Assembly (NCBI GenBank): GCA_902794475.1
Contig: CADBHR010000005.1
Location: 1-35,053 of the forward strand
Source of the DNA: an uncultured Methanobrevibacter sp.
GTDB lineage: Archaea; Methanobacteriota; Methanobacteria; Methanobacteriales; Methanobacteriaceae
Reading direction: 5' to 3'
Length of the DNA stretch: 35,053 bases
A program made the position numbers and the translations under genes. The notes beneath the pieces are model-generated. The model was given only the letters and a program-made list of their open reading frames with translations, was not told where the DNA came from and made no database searches. The stretch's first letter is position 1. Each line of letters begins with the position of its first letter. This document shows positions 9,237-16,386 of the stretch, one piece after another.

Positions 9237-10325
9237 TTATCCCTCATTATTCAAAAGATAATCCACGATACGCTCAGATGAATGACCGTCTATTTCATCA
9301 AATTGGGTCTTTACAAATTCCGATATTTTGCTTTTGTCAAATTCATCATTTTTTATTGCAGCAATAAGCTCATCAGATGTATGGACAATAGGTCCCGGAA
9401 CGGTTGTTCTGAAATCATAGTAGAATCCACGTTCATTGGCCAAATATTCATCCAAATCATACGTGAAAAATACAGTAGGCTTATCTAAAATAGAATACTC
9501 AATCATGATAGATGAATAGTCTGTTATTAAAACATCACTAATCAGCATCAACTCCTGTTCAGATTCATATCCGCTCACATCAATATATTGTCCTTTTGAA
9601 GAGATATCCTCTTTATAGAAGTTCTTTATCTTTGGATGAAGCCTCAAGGCCAAAACATAATCATTTCCCAATTGTCTGTTAAATTCTTCTACATCCAAGT
9701 AGTTGAAAACATTATTATATTTTTCCTCATCCCTAAATGTTGGGGCATAGAGAATTATCTTCTTATCTTTGGATATATTATATTTTTTACAGAAATCCCC
9801 TTTCAATTTATCTAAATCATGGTTTTCAAAATAATAATCCATTCGAGGAAGACCCAAGGCTTTAATCTTGGATTCAGGCATTTGAAAAGCTTCACCATAA
9901 TATCCTATGATATTTTTAGAGGTGACTATTAAGCAATCCGTATTTTCAGAGATTTTGCCTAATATCTCTCTGCTTTCAACATCAACTGAGCCCCCAAATT
10001 TTTTAGAGGCACCAGGAGCATGCCACAATTGCACAATTGTATTTTCATCTCCGAATTTCATGAAAGCAAGTGGAAAAAAGTTATCGTTTAAGAAAATGTA
10101 TTTGGAACTTGCCAATTTTTTGAAACTGCCAAAAGATAATTTGTCCTTGTAGAAAAAATGGAATTCAAAGTTTCCTCTCCTTTCGAATTCCTTTTTAATA
10201 TAGTCCAGATTGCCTTTAAATGATTCGCGAGAATCAATTATAAAAGAAATTCTATTATCTTTAACATCTGTATGTTTAAATAAGCTAAACATCAAACCAT
10301 AAAGTTTATGCTTTAAATAGGACAT
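9237..10325 (-). CDS. CDP-glycerol glycerophosphotransferase family protein (TagF-like)
   Basis: A 362-residue member of PF04464, enzymes that move glycerol-phosphate or ribitol-phosphate from CDP-polyols onto a growing chain and so build teichoic acids in Gram-positive bacteria. Visible hallmarks are IVQLWHAPGASKKFG (about 96-110), ILYAPTFRDEEKY (about 190-202), a LRLHPK motif, and the C-terminal DVLITDYSSIMIEY with KPTVFFTYDLDEYLANERGFYYDF. The two key histidines (LWHA and LRLHP) are present. It precedes the GT2 run and ends two bases before the next start, so it is cotranscribed. It implies a polyol-phosphate in the surface polymer. No CDP-glycerol synthesis gene is visible in the window. 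Confidence 0.88.
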   Translation of the reverse strand: MSYLKHKLYGLMFSLFKHTDVKDNRISFIIDSRESFKGNLDYIKKEFERRGNFEFHFFYKDKLSFGSFKKLASSKYIFLNDNFFPLAFMKFGDENTIVQLWHAPGASKKFGGSVDVESREILGKISENTDCLIVTSKNIIGYYGEAFQMPESKIKALGLPRMDYYFENHDLDKLKGDFCKKYNISKDKKIILYAPTFRDEEKYNNVFNYLDVEEFNRQLGNDYVLALRLHPKIKNFYKEDISSKGQYIDVSGYESEQELMLISDVLITDYSSIMIEYSILDKPTVFFTYDLDEYLANERGFYYDFRTTVPGPIVHTSDELIAAIKNDEFDKSKISEFVKTQFDEIDGHSSERIVDYLLNNEG

Positions 10326-10331
10326 GATAAT

Positions 10332-10613
10332 CTAAGGTAAAAATGCTAGCATTCCAGGAATTGCTCCGGCCATTGCTTGGATACCTAAAATAAAAATTGC
10401 CAATCCACCAATGAAATTGATAATTCTTGCATATTTCATTGCTACTTTTGTACCGAATGTTCCAATAAACAGCCAGCAAAAAACAGCAATAAAACTCAAA
10501 ATAGCCAAACCAACGGGGTCAACATGTGCCGCAACACCCTGAGCTGCCAAAATCAAGTTTTCAATGTTTCCAAAAACTAATAATGGTAAGAAATGCATTA
10601 ATTCAGGATCCAA
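10332..10613 (-). CDS. Three-helix membrane protein, LysE-like half (second of a pair)
   Basis: A 93-residue, very hydrophobic protein with three predicted membrane helices (about 6-28, 36-54, 63-90). It is a paralog of the gene just upstream: from VFGNIENL to QAM I count 44 identical residues of 69 by eye. The pattern (N..L.L..QGV in helix 1, a Gly-rich middle, GG....LG.QAM in helix 3) resembles one half of LysE-superfamily exporters, which are two inverted three-helix repeats. Positive charges lie between helices 2 and 3 (GTK, MKYAR). I favour the TTG at 10613 as start, because AGAGGTGA in the last codons of the previous gene sits five bases before it; a GTG at 10622 would lie inside that site. 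Substrate unknown. Confidence 0.75.
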   Translation of the reverse strand: MDPELMHFLPLLVFGNIENLILAAQGVAAHVDPVGLAILSFIAVFCWLFIGTFGTKVAMKYARIINFIGGLAIFILGIQAMAGAIPGMLAFLP

Positions 10614-10614
10614 T

Positions 10615-10881
10615 CTATTCACCTCTAAATGAAGTAATCATTGCTTGGGCTCCTAAAATGAAAATGGCTAATCCACCAATGAACTCAATAAAACTAACAT
10701 AATCTATAAGCATCTGTGTTCCTAATGTTCCAATTGCCAGCCACATTCCAACACAAATAAAACTTGCAATACCTAATTTAATTGGATTTACGCCTGCTAC
10801 AACCCCTTGTGAAGACAGCACCAAGTTTTCAATATTACCAAAAACAATCAATGCCACAAAAGGTAAATATTGCTCTAACAT
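10615..10881 (-). CDS. Three-helix membrane protein, LysE-like half (first of a pair)
   Basis: An 88-residue membrane protein, first gene of the polysaccharide run, with three helices (about 5-28, 36-56, 62-82) and the same FGNIENLVL, IGTLGT and FIGGLAIFILGAQAM segments as its downstream paralog. Its charge pattern is reversed: a lysine lies in loop 1 (NPIK) and an arginine at the C-terminus, and loop 2 is acidic (Asp). By the positive-inside rule it should sit upside down relative to its partner. The ATG at 10881 has GGTGAT (10886-10891) four bases before it; an ATG at 10893 is also in frame but less well served. The conserved Glu in FGNIENL and the Glu in helix 3 may be functional. No specific role can be assigned. 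Confidence 0.75.
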   Translation of the reverse strand: MLEQYLPFVALIVFGNIENLVLSSQGVVAGVNPIKLGIASFICVGMWLAIGTLGTQMLIDYVSFIEFIGGLAIFILGAQAMITSFRGE

Positions 10882-10937
10882 CCAAATCACCATTTCCCCA
10901 AATAAAATAAATTAACATTATTATTTTATCAAAATTA

Positions 10938-10946
10938 ATATATAAA
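10938..10946 (-). promoter_or_regulatory. TATA box of the glycosyltransferase operon
   Basis: The minus strand reads TTTATATAT after an A/T-rich BRE-like stretch. A start site near 10913-10915 would give a 5' leader of about 33 nt to ATG 10881. No other promoter-like site of this quality occurs between here and the end of the run near 4989, apart from weak A/T tracts at 6393-6444. Confidence 0.5.
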
Positions 10947-11099
10947 ATTATCTTTAAATTACAATGAATCTTGTAGATTTAGTATTGAAAACTGGTTAAT
11001 ATAGATTACATAAAATTTAAATAAATTAAACAAGATTTTGAAAAATCAGAAAAAAATGAATATTATAAAATAAAGAGGTATATTTCAAGTGTAAATTAC

Positions 11100-12107
11100 C
11101 TATCTATTTGCATACATTTTCTCATAATATTCCTGATACTGTCCACTTTTAACCTGATTTGTCCAATCCTGGTTGTCCAGATACCATTGGATTGTTTCTT
11201 TAATACCGACTTCAAATGTATATTCGGGACTCCAACCCAATTCATCCTGTATTTTACTTGAATCAATAGCGTAACGCCTATCATGACCTAAACGGTCTGT
11301 TACAAATTCAATTAATGACTCATCCTTGCCTAGAGTTTCAAGTATTAGCTTTACAATATAGATATTTTCCTTTTCGTTGTTGCCACCTATATTGTAAACC
11401 TCACCAAGTCTGCCCTCATGCAGAACCAGATCAATGGCCGTACAGTGGTCATGCACATGCAACCAGTCCCTGATGTTTTTCCCGTCACCGTAAACCGGCA
11501 ATTTCTTATCTTCAAGGGTATTTGAAATCATCAGCGGAATCAGTTTTTCAGGGAACTGATAAGGCCCATAATTGTTTGAACACCTTGTAATGTTGATTGG
11601 CAGGTTAAAAGTCTCAAAGTATGCTCTTGTTATTAGATCTCCACCGGCTTTGGAAGCTGAATACGGACTGTTAGGCTGCAAAGGAGTAGTTTCTCTAAAG
11701 TATCCTGTTTTGCCTAAAGTGCCGTAGACTTCATCAGTGGATATCTGTATATACTTTTCAACACCATATTCCTTTGCGGCATTTAAGAGAACCTGTGTAC
11801 CCAACACGTTTGACTTGATGAAGATTTCCGGGTCGGTTATGCTTCTGTCAACATGGCTTTCAGCCGCAAAATTAATGACATACTCACATTTTTTAACTAA
11901 CTCATCAACGACATCCTTATCCCTGATATCGCCTTTAACAAAAGTGTAATTGTCTTTATTTTCAATGTCCTTCAAATTTTCAAGGTTTCCACAATATGTT
12001 AGAGCATCAAGGTTTATAATATGATAATCAGAGTATTTGTTAACCATGTATCTTACAAAATTACTTCCGATGAAACCTGCTCCACCTGTAACTAAAATAT
12101 TTGCCAT
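11100..12107 (-). CDS. rfbB: dTDP-glucose 4,6-dehydratase
   Basis: Second enzyme of dTDP-L-rhamnose synthesis, turning dTDP-glucose into dTDP-4-keto-6-deoxyglucose with bound NAD. The 335-residue protein is a short-chain dehydrogenase-type epimerase/dehydratase with the NAD motif GGAGFIGS (8-15), the catalytic TDE triad in STDEVYG (124-126), and YSASK (Y149, K153). It also has NNYGPYQFPEKLIPL and NIRDWLHVHDHC, which are hallmarks of RmlB. I start at ATG 12107 because GTGAT sits five bases ahead; an in-frame GTG at 12116 lies within that site. It is the last gene of the rhamnose operon, directly after rfbC. Confidence 0.96.
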   Translation of the reverse strand: MANILVTGGAGFIGSNFVRYMVNKYSDYHIINLDALTYCGNLENLKDIENKDNYTFVKGDIRDKDVVDELVKKCEYVINFAAESHVDRSITDPEIFIKSNVLGTQVLLNAAKEYGVEKYIQISTDEVYGTLGKTGYFRETTPLQPNSPYSASKAGGDLITRAYFETFNLPINITRCSNNYGPYQFPEKLIPLMISNTLEDKKLPVYGDGKNIRDWLHVHDHCTAIDLVLHEGRLGEVYNIGGNNEKENIYIVKLILETLGKDESLIEFVTDRLGHDRRYAIDSSKIQDELGWSPEYTFEVGIKETIQWYLDNQDWTNQVKSGQYQEYYEKMYANR

Positions 12108-12115
12108 AAAAATCA

Positions 12116-12682
12116 CTAATATTTAATTTTAGCCTCTTTAAAACTTTTTAATTCCTTATCCTTATCTGATAAAATTATCTCATCAATTCCATCCAGTGGC
12201 CAGTCGATGGCAATGTCTTCATCATCCCATTTTATTCCGCTTTCATCCTCGCCATGATAGAATTCTGTGCATTTATAAAGAAATTCAGCCTCGTCTGACA
12301 ATACCAAAAATCCATGTGCAAATTTAGGAGGAATATAGAGTTGCTTTTTATTTTCCTCGGACAATATTACTCCATGCCATTGTCCATAAGTCGGTGAATC
12401 TCCCCTTAAGTCCACTCCAACATCAAAAACCTCTCCTTTAATAACACGGACCAGTTTACCCTGCGGATACTTTAACTGTAAATGAAGTCCTCTAAGCACA
12501 CCTTTTGTTGATTTTGATTGATTATCCTGAACGAAAGTTAAATCATACCCCGCTTCCTTAAAATCATTTTCCTGAAATGTTTCCATAAAATATCCTCTGC
12601 TGTCCTCAAAGACAGTGGGTTCTACGATAAACATGTCCTTTATTCCAGTTTCTATGAATTTAAATTTTCCCATAATAATCAT
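12116..12682 (-). CDS. rfbC: dTDP-4-dehydrorhamnose 3,5-epimerase
   Basis: Third step of dTDP-L-rhamnose synthesis, a cupin-fold epimerase of 188 residues, the usual RmlC size. Seen: [15 protein letters not shown] near the start, the substrate-binding [15 protein letters not shown] with the catalytic His, [30 protein letters not shown], and FLYKCTEFY with the tyrosine that acts as general acid. The ATG at 12682 overlaps the rfbA stop as ATGA, so translation is probably coupled. A second ATG at 12673 (MGKFKF) fits homologue starts and may be the one used. Confidence 0.95.
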   Translation of the reverse strand: MIIMGKFKFIETGIKDMFIVEPTVFEDSRGYFMETFQENDFKEAGYDLTFVQDNQSKSTKGVLRGLHLQLKYPQGKLVRVIKGEVFDVGVDLRGDSPTYGQWHGVILSEENKKQLYIPPKFAHGFLVLSDEAEFLYKCTEFYHGEDESGIKWDDEDIAIDWPLDGIDEIILSDKDKELKSFKEAKIKY

Positions 12683-13545
12683 CTTTTAGCTAAATTAAAT
12701 AGATATTCTCCATAATCAGTTTTCTTAAGTTCTTCAGCGGTTTTCAATAATTGCTCTTCATCAATGTATCCTTTAAGGTATGAAATCTCTTCAAGGCAAG
12801 CAATATAGAGGCTTTGTCTTTTTTGAACGGTTTCAATGAAATTTGCAGCTTCAAGAAGTCCTTCATGAGTTCCTGTATCAAGCCAGGCCATGCCTCTTCC
12901 TAAAAGTTCCACTTTCAATTTTCCACGATTCAGATATTCCTCATTGACGGAAGTGATTTCAACTTCTCCCCTGTCTGATGGCTTAACGTTTTTAGCTATT
13001 TCAATTACATCATTGTCATAGAAATACAGTCCCGGCACGATATAATTTGATTTAGGTTTTTCCGGCTTTTCTTCTATTGACAGTACATTCCATTCGTCAT
13101 CAAACTCCACAACGCCAAACGCTTCAGGATTATTGGTGTAATAACCGAAAATCACTGCCCCCTCATCAAGGGATGTTGCCCTTTCGAGTATTTCAGTGAA
13201 CCTGTGTCCATGGAATATGTTATCCCCCAAAATTAGCGCGACATTATCATCACCGATGAAGTCTTCGCCTATGATGAACGCTTCGGCAAGACCGTTAGGA
13301 TTTTCCTGAACTGCATATTCAAATCGGATTCCTAAAGATGAACCGTCACCTAAAAGATCCTTATACATCGGCAGGTCCCTTGGAGTAGATATAATCAATA
13401 TTTCCTTAATACCAGCTAGCATCAATACTGAAATGGGATAATAAATCATTGGTTTATCATAAAGTGGCAATAACTGCTTAGAAACCGCCTTTGTAATGGG
13501 ATATAGGCGAGTTCCAGAACCACCTGCAAGCACTATACCTTTCAT
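12679..13545 (-). CDS. rfbA: Glucose-1-phosphate thymidylyltransferase
   Basis: First step of dTDP-L-rhamnose synthesis, joining glucose-1-phosphate and dTTP to dTDP-glucose and pyrophosphate. The 288-residue protein matches RmlA: nucleotide-binding [20 protein letters not shown] at 6-25, [43 protein letters not shown], and [17 protein letters not shown] near the C-terminus. A GTGAT site precedes the ATG. It begins 16 nt after the barstar-like gene, so in this operon rfbA is separated from rfbD by the nuclease-inhibitor pair. Confidence 0.97.
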   Translation of the reverse strand: MKGIVLAGGSGTRLYPITKAVSKQLLPLYDKPMIYYPISVLMLAGIKEILIISTPRDLPMYKDLLGDGSSLGIRFEYAVQENPNGLAEAFIIGEDFIGDDNVALILGDNIFHGHRFTEILERATSLDEGAVIFGYYTNNPEAFGVVEFDDEWNVLSIEEKPEKPKSNYIVPGLYFYDNDVIEIAKNVKPSDRGEVEITSVNEEYLNRGKLKVELLGRGMAWLDTGTHEGLLEAANFIETVQKRQSLYIACLEEISYLKGYIDEEQLLKTAEELKKTDYGEYLFNLAKR

Positions 13546-13561
13546 AATATCACTATATACT

Positions 13562-13789
13562 TTATACTATTTTAAACTTTAAAAAATCATTTTCATCAGC
13601 TGCATCTTGAAACGTGCCAATAATGTCAGCACTAACCTCACCAGCATTAACTAGCTCAATTTCACATTCCATCTCACATAAACAATCGTATAATGCGTCA
13701 AGATTCTTTCCATAGTACTCAGGCAAATTCAAAGCATCCTTCAAATAGTCATGACCATCCTTTTTAATCAAATTGCCGTCCAATTGCAT
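13562..13789 (-). CDS. Barstar-family ribonuclease inhibitor
   Basis: A 75-residue acidic protein matching barstar (PF01337). The diagnostic segment [16 protein letters not shown] spans residues 22-37. It holds the equivalents of barstar Tyr29 (Y25 or Y26), Asp35 (D31) and Asp39 (D35), which in Bacillus barstar plug the barnase active site; barstar Trp38 is Tyr here. The rest has the expected alternation of helix and strand and ends in LKFKIV. I start at ATG 13789, one base after the nuclease stop codon, with AAAGAGGT from the end of that gene as its ribosome binding site. A longer in-frame reading to 13894 only re-reads the nuclease gene in another frame. Predicted to stay in the cytoplasm and protect the producer. 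Confidence 0.9.
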   Translation of the reverse strand: MQLDGNLIKKDGHDYLKDALNLPEYYGKNLDALYDCLCEMECEIELVNAGEVSADIIGTFQDAADENDFLKFKIV

Positions 13790-13790
13790 T

Positions 13791-14243
13791 TTAAACCTCT
13801 TTGAATGTGTTATAGTGGTCGCCAGTGTAATAAACCTTATAGTTTCCAGTATTGTATACAATCCTTTCAGCACCGCGCTGTGTTCCATTTGCATTTATGT
13901 CACATTCTATGTAGTCAGAATTACTGTCTGGAAGCACATGTTGCCTGTTTGTAAATCTGTCTCCACCTATGCTTTTTCCGGGAGCATAATTTTTAAGGGG
14001 TCCCCCATGCCATCCAAGACTTTGAGCTTCCTTTTTTGTTATATAATTACTTGGAAGCTTATGAAACTCCTTAATGTAAGCTGAAACCTCGTCAACAGTG
14101 CAATACTCTCCGTTTTCAACAACACTAACATCGCTTGCATGGTCACCTCCAAAATTAAGAAAGTCAAAAAATCCTGCGCTGACAGCTGAAATGCTGACAA
14201 AAGCGATGAACAATGCAATTATTAAAAATAACTTCTTATTCAT
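13791..14243 (-). CDS. Secreted barnase-family ribonuclease (N1/T1-type)
   Basis: A 150-residue protein with a Sec signal peptide (about 1-23, MNKK, a hydrophobic core, then SAVSAG). A full barnase domain follows (about 45-150) and aligns along its length with Bacillus barnase: HKLPSNYITKKEAQSLGW, APGKSIGGDRFTNR, ECDIN, RGAERIVYNTG, TGDHYNTF. The catalytic and substrate residues are all kept: K70 (barnase K27), R100 (R59), E113 (E73, general base), R123 (R83), R127 (R87) and H143 (H102, general acid). So an active RNA-cleaving enzyme is expected. Its ATG overlaps the rfbD stop as ATGA, and the barstar gene follows after one base. The export signal suggests action outside the cell, as a weapon or scavenger; that use is inference. 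Confidence 0.92.
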   Translation of the reverse strand: MNKKLFLIIALFIAFVSISAVSAGFFDFLNFGGDHASDVSVVENGEYCTVDEVSAYIKEFHKLPSNYITKKEAQSLGWHGGPLKNYAPGKSIGGDRFTNRQHVLPDSNSDYIECDINANGTQRGAERIVYNTGNYKVYYTGDHYNTFKEV

Positions 14244-15076
14244 TTAATCAACTCAATATATTCTTTGATTGCTTCTTTATAACTTCTAAGTGGTTTGAAT
14301 CCTTTTTCTATCCAATTCCTATTTTCCAAAACAGAATAGCTTGGCCTTGGAGCGGGTCTTGCAAACTCAGATGCTGTAACAGGAACCACATTGATGTCCT
14401 TGCCGGCAACCTCAAAAATGTATTTTGCAAACTCACACCAGGAACAGCTGCCGGAATTGGTCAGATGATATATTCCATAATAATCCGTTTCGATCAGCTG
14501 TGAAATTCCGCCCGCCAAATCCGGAGTGTATGTCGGCGTTCCAACCTCATCATATACGACAGTAATTTCTGAGTGGCTTTCAGCAAGTTCAAGCATTGTC
14601 CTTGGGAAATTTTTGCCGTTAACCCCATATAACCATGCAGTCCTAACAATGAAATATTTGTCAAGGATTTCCAGAATTGCCTCTTCTCCCTTAAGCTTGC
14701 TTTTACCATAAACACTTATTGGGCCGATTTCATCATCTTCAACCCATGGCCTGTCATTTTTACCATTGAAAATATAATCTGTGCTTATATGAACAAGGGG
14801 ACAGTCAGCTTCCCTGCAGGCCAGCGCCAAGTTTCGAACGCCCTCTCCGTTGACGGCATATGCAAGGTCCTGATTCTCCTCACAGCCATCGACATCAGTA
14901 TAGGCTGCAGAATTGATGACTATGTCAGGTTTTGCTTCACAAATAAAGTCAATTGTATGATTTTTATCTGTAATATCCAATGTTTTGGAATTTGTTAAGA
15001 TTAAATCATGATTTTTTAAAGCATTGATTAAATCATGCCCCAACATTCCATTAGAACCGGTAATTAGAATTTTCAT
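14240..15076 (-). CDS. rfbD: dTDP-4-dehydrorhamnose reductase
   Basis: Last step of dTDP-L-rhamnose synthesis, NAD(P)H-dependent reduction of the 4-keto sugar. The 278-residue RmlD-type reductase shows the nucleotide motif ITGSNGMLGHDL (5-16), NSAAYTDVDGCE, HISTDYIFNG, and the catalytic YGKSKLKGE. It also shows VRTAWLYG and a C-terminal RPAPRPSYSVLEN typical of the family. First gene of the rhamnose operon, with a GTGAT site before ATG 15076. It shares a 71-nt divergent promoter region with the UDP-ManNAc dehydrogenase gene. Its stop overlaps the start of the secreted nuclease gene. Confidence 0.96.
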   Translation of the reverse strand: MKILITGSNGMLGHDLINALKNHDLILTNSKTLDITDKNHTIDFICEAKPDIVINSAAYTDVDGCEENQDLAYAVNGEGVRNLALACREADCPLVHISTDYIFNGKNDRPWVEDDEIGPISVYGKSKLKGEEAILEILDKYFIVRTAWLYGVNGKNFPRTMLELAESHSEITVVYDEVGTPTYTPDLAGGISQLIETDYYGIYHLTNSGSCSWCEFAKYIFEVAGKDINVVPVTASEFARPAPRPSYSVLENRNWIEKGFKPLRSYKEAIKEYIELIK

Positions 15077-15102
15077 ATTATCACTTAAAACTTTTATATT
15101 AG

Positions 15103-15114
15103 TTTTTATATATC
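15103..15114. promoter_or_regulatory. Shared TATA element between rfbD and wecC
   Basis: The sequence TTTTTATATATC is nearly symmetric and can act as a TATA box either way. On the plus strand it predicts a start near 15135, leaving a short leader with GGGAG before the wecC ATG at 15148. On the minus strand it predicts a start near 15080, close to the rfbD ATG. Back-to-back use would link the two sugar-nucleotide pathways. Confidence 0.45.
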
Positions 15115-15147
15115 TTTGATGTAATATTTATATAGGGAGTTGGAATT

Positions 15148-16386
15148 ATGAAAGTATGTATTATTGGTCAAGGCTACATCGGACTGCCAACAGCCGCATT
15201 ATTCGCCCGTAATCACTGCGAAGTGGTTGGGGTCGATATATCAGAAGAAATGATAGAAAACTTAAATAAAGGAATTATCCATATCGAAGAGCCAGGAATA
15301 TCCGACATCATCAAAAAGGCTGTCGAATTGAAAGTATACAAAGCTAGCCTAACTCCTGAAAAAGCTGACGCTTTCATAATTACCGTGCCGACACCATACA
15401 TCGTTGAAAACTATAGCTGCGATTTAAGCTATGTTATAACAGCATGTGAATCAATCTTGCCTTATATTGAAAAAGGAAATACTGTCATTATTGAATCTAC
15501 AATAGCTCCCATGTCAACTGATGAAACCATCAAACCTATTTTTGAAAATGCAGGATTTACAATTGGAAAGGATCTATACCTAGCACATTGCCCGGAAAGG
15601 GTGCTTCCAGGAAAAATCATTGAAGAATTAATTCACAATGACCGCATAATCGGCGGAATTACAGCTGAATGTGCCAAAAAGGCCGGCGAAGTTTATGGTC
15701 AATTTGTTGAAGGTGACCTGATGCTTACAGAAGCGAAAACCGCTGAACTTTCAAAATGTATGGAAAATACCTTTAGAGACGTCAACATTGCCCTTGCAAA
15801 TGAACTTGCTAAAATTTGTGCTGAAATTGGAGTTAACGCTCTTGACGTTATCAAAATGGCTAACAAACATCCAAGGGTTAATTTACATTCACCTGGCCCT
15901 GGCGTTGGAGGACATTGCCTTGCAATAGACCCTTACTTTATCTATGCAAAAGCGCCTGAGCAGGCAAAAATAATAAAATTGGCACGTGACACCAACAACT
16001 CAATGCCTGATTTTGTCGTTGAAAATGCTAAAAAAATTATTCCAAATGGTAAAATCGCCATTTTAGGCGTTTCATATAAAGGCAATACCGGAGACGATAG
16101 GGAAAGTCCGGCCTATGAAATAATTGCGAAATTAAGCAGCAATTATGAAATAGCCATTCATGATCCTCACATATCCAATCCTAATTTCGTCAGTTTAGAT
16201 GAAGCGACTAAAGATGCTGATTTAATTTTAGTATTGTGTGACCATAATGAATTCAAAAACCTTGATTATGATTTGATTTCTAAAAATATGACTGATCCAG
16301 TAATATTCGATACAAAAAATATAATAAAAGAAGTTCCAAAGGAAATTAAATTATATAATTACGGGAACTTATTTGAACTAAATTAA
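15148..16386 (+). CDS. wecC: UDP-N-acetyl-D-mannosamine dehydrogenase (nucleotide-sugar dehydrogenase)
   Basis: Oxidises the C6 alcohol of a UDP-sugar, most likely UDP-ManNAc, to the uronic acid with two NAD, giving UDP-ManNAcA for surface glycans. The 412-residue protein has the NAD motif IGQGYIGLPTAALFA (6-20), VPTPY, IIESTIAP, HCPERVLPG, LSKCMENTFRDVNIALANE with the catalytic lysine/asparagine region, and GPGVGGHCLAIDP with the catalytic cysteine (about residue 256). A C-terminal UDP-binding domain contains SYKGNTGDDRESP. The full set of family motifs is intact. UDP-glucose or UDP-GalNAc dehydrogenase is possible, but the short HCPER and GGHC contexts suit WecC. It is transcribed alone, away from rfbD, and its stop codon overlaps that of the convergent DUF2264 gene. 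Confidence 0.88.
   Translation: MKVCIIGQGYIGLPTAALFARNHCEVVGVDISEEMIENLNKGIIHIEEPGISDIIKKAVELKVYKASLTPEKADAFIITVPTPYIVENYSCDLSYVITACESILPYIEKGNTVIIESTIAPMSTDETIKPIFENAGFTIGKDLYLAHCPERVLPGKIIEELIHNDRIIGGITAECAKKAGEVYGQFVEGDLMLTEAKTAELSKCMENTFRDVNIALANELAKICAEIGVNALDVIKMANKHPRVNLHSPGPGVGGHCLAIDPYFIYAKAPEQAKIIKLARDTNNSMPDFVVENAKKIIPNGKIAILGVSYKGNTGDDRESPAYEIIAKLSSNYEIAIHDPHISNPNFVSLDEATKDADLILVLCDHNEFKNLDYDLISKNMTDPVIFDTKNIIKEVPKEIKLYNYGNLFELN

Noticed and set aside
10894-11099. Possible small RNA or gene between the membrane-protein pair and rfbB
   Set aside because: Only the TATA box and T-rich runs after rfbB are seen; no open frame with a start site and no tRNA-like or structured core.
13562-13894. 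Longer 110-residue version of the barstar-like protein starting at 13894
   Set aside because: The extra 35 residues re-read the end of the nuclease gene in another frame, lack similarity to barstar, and ATG 13789 has a better ribosome binding site.
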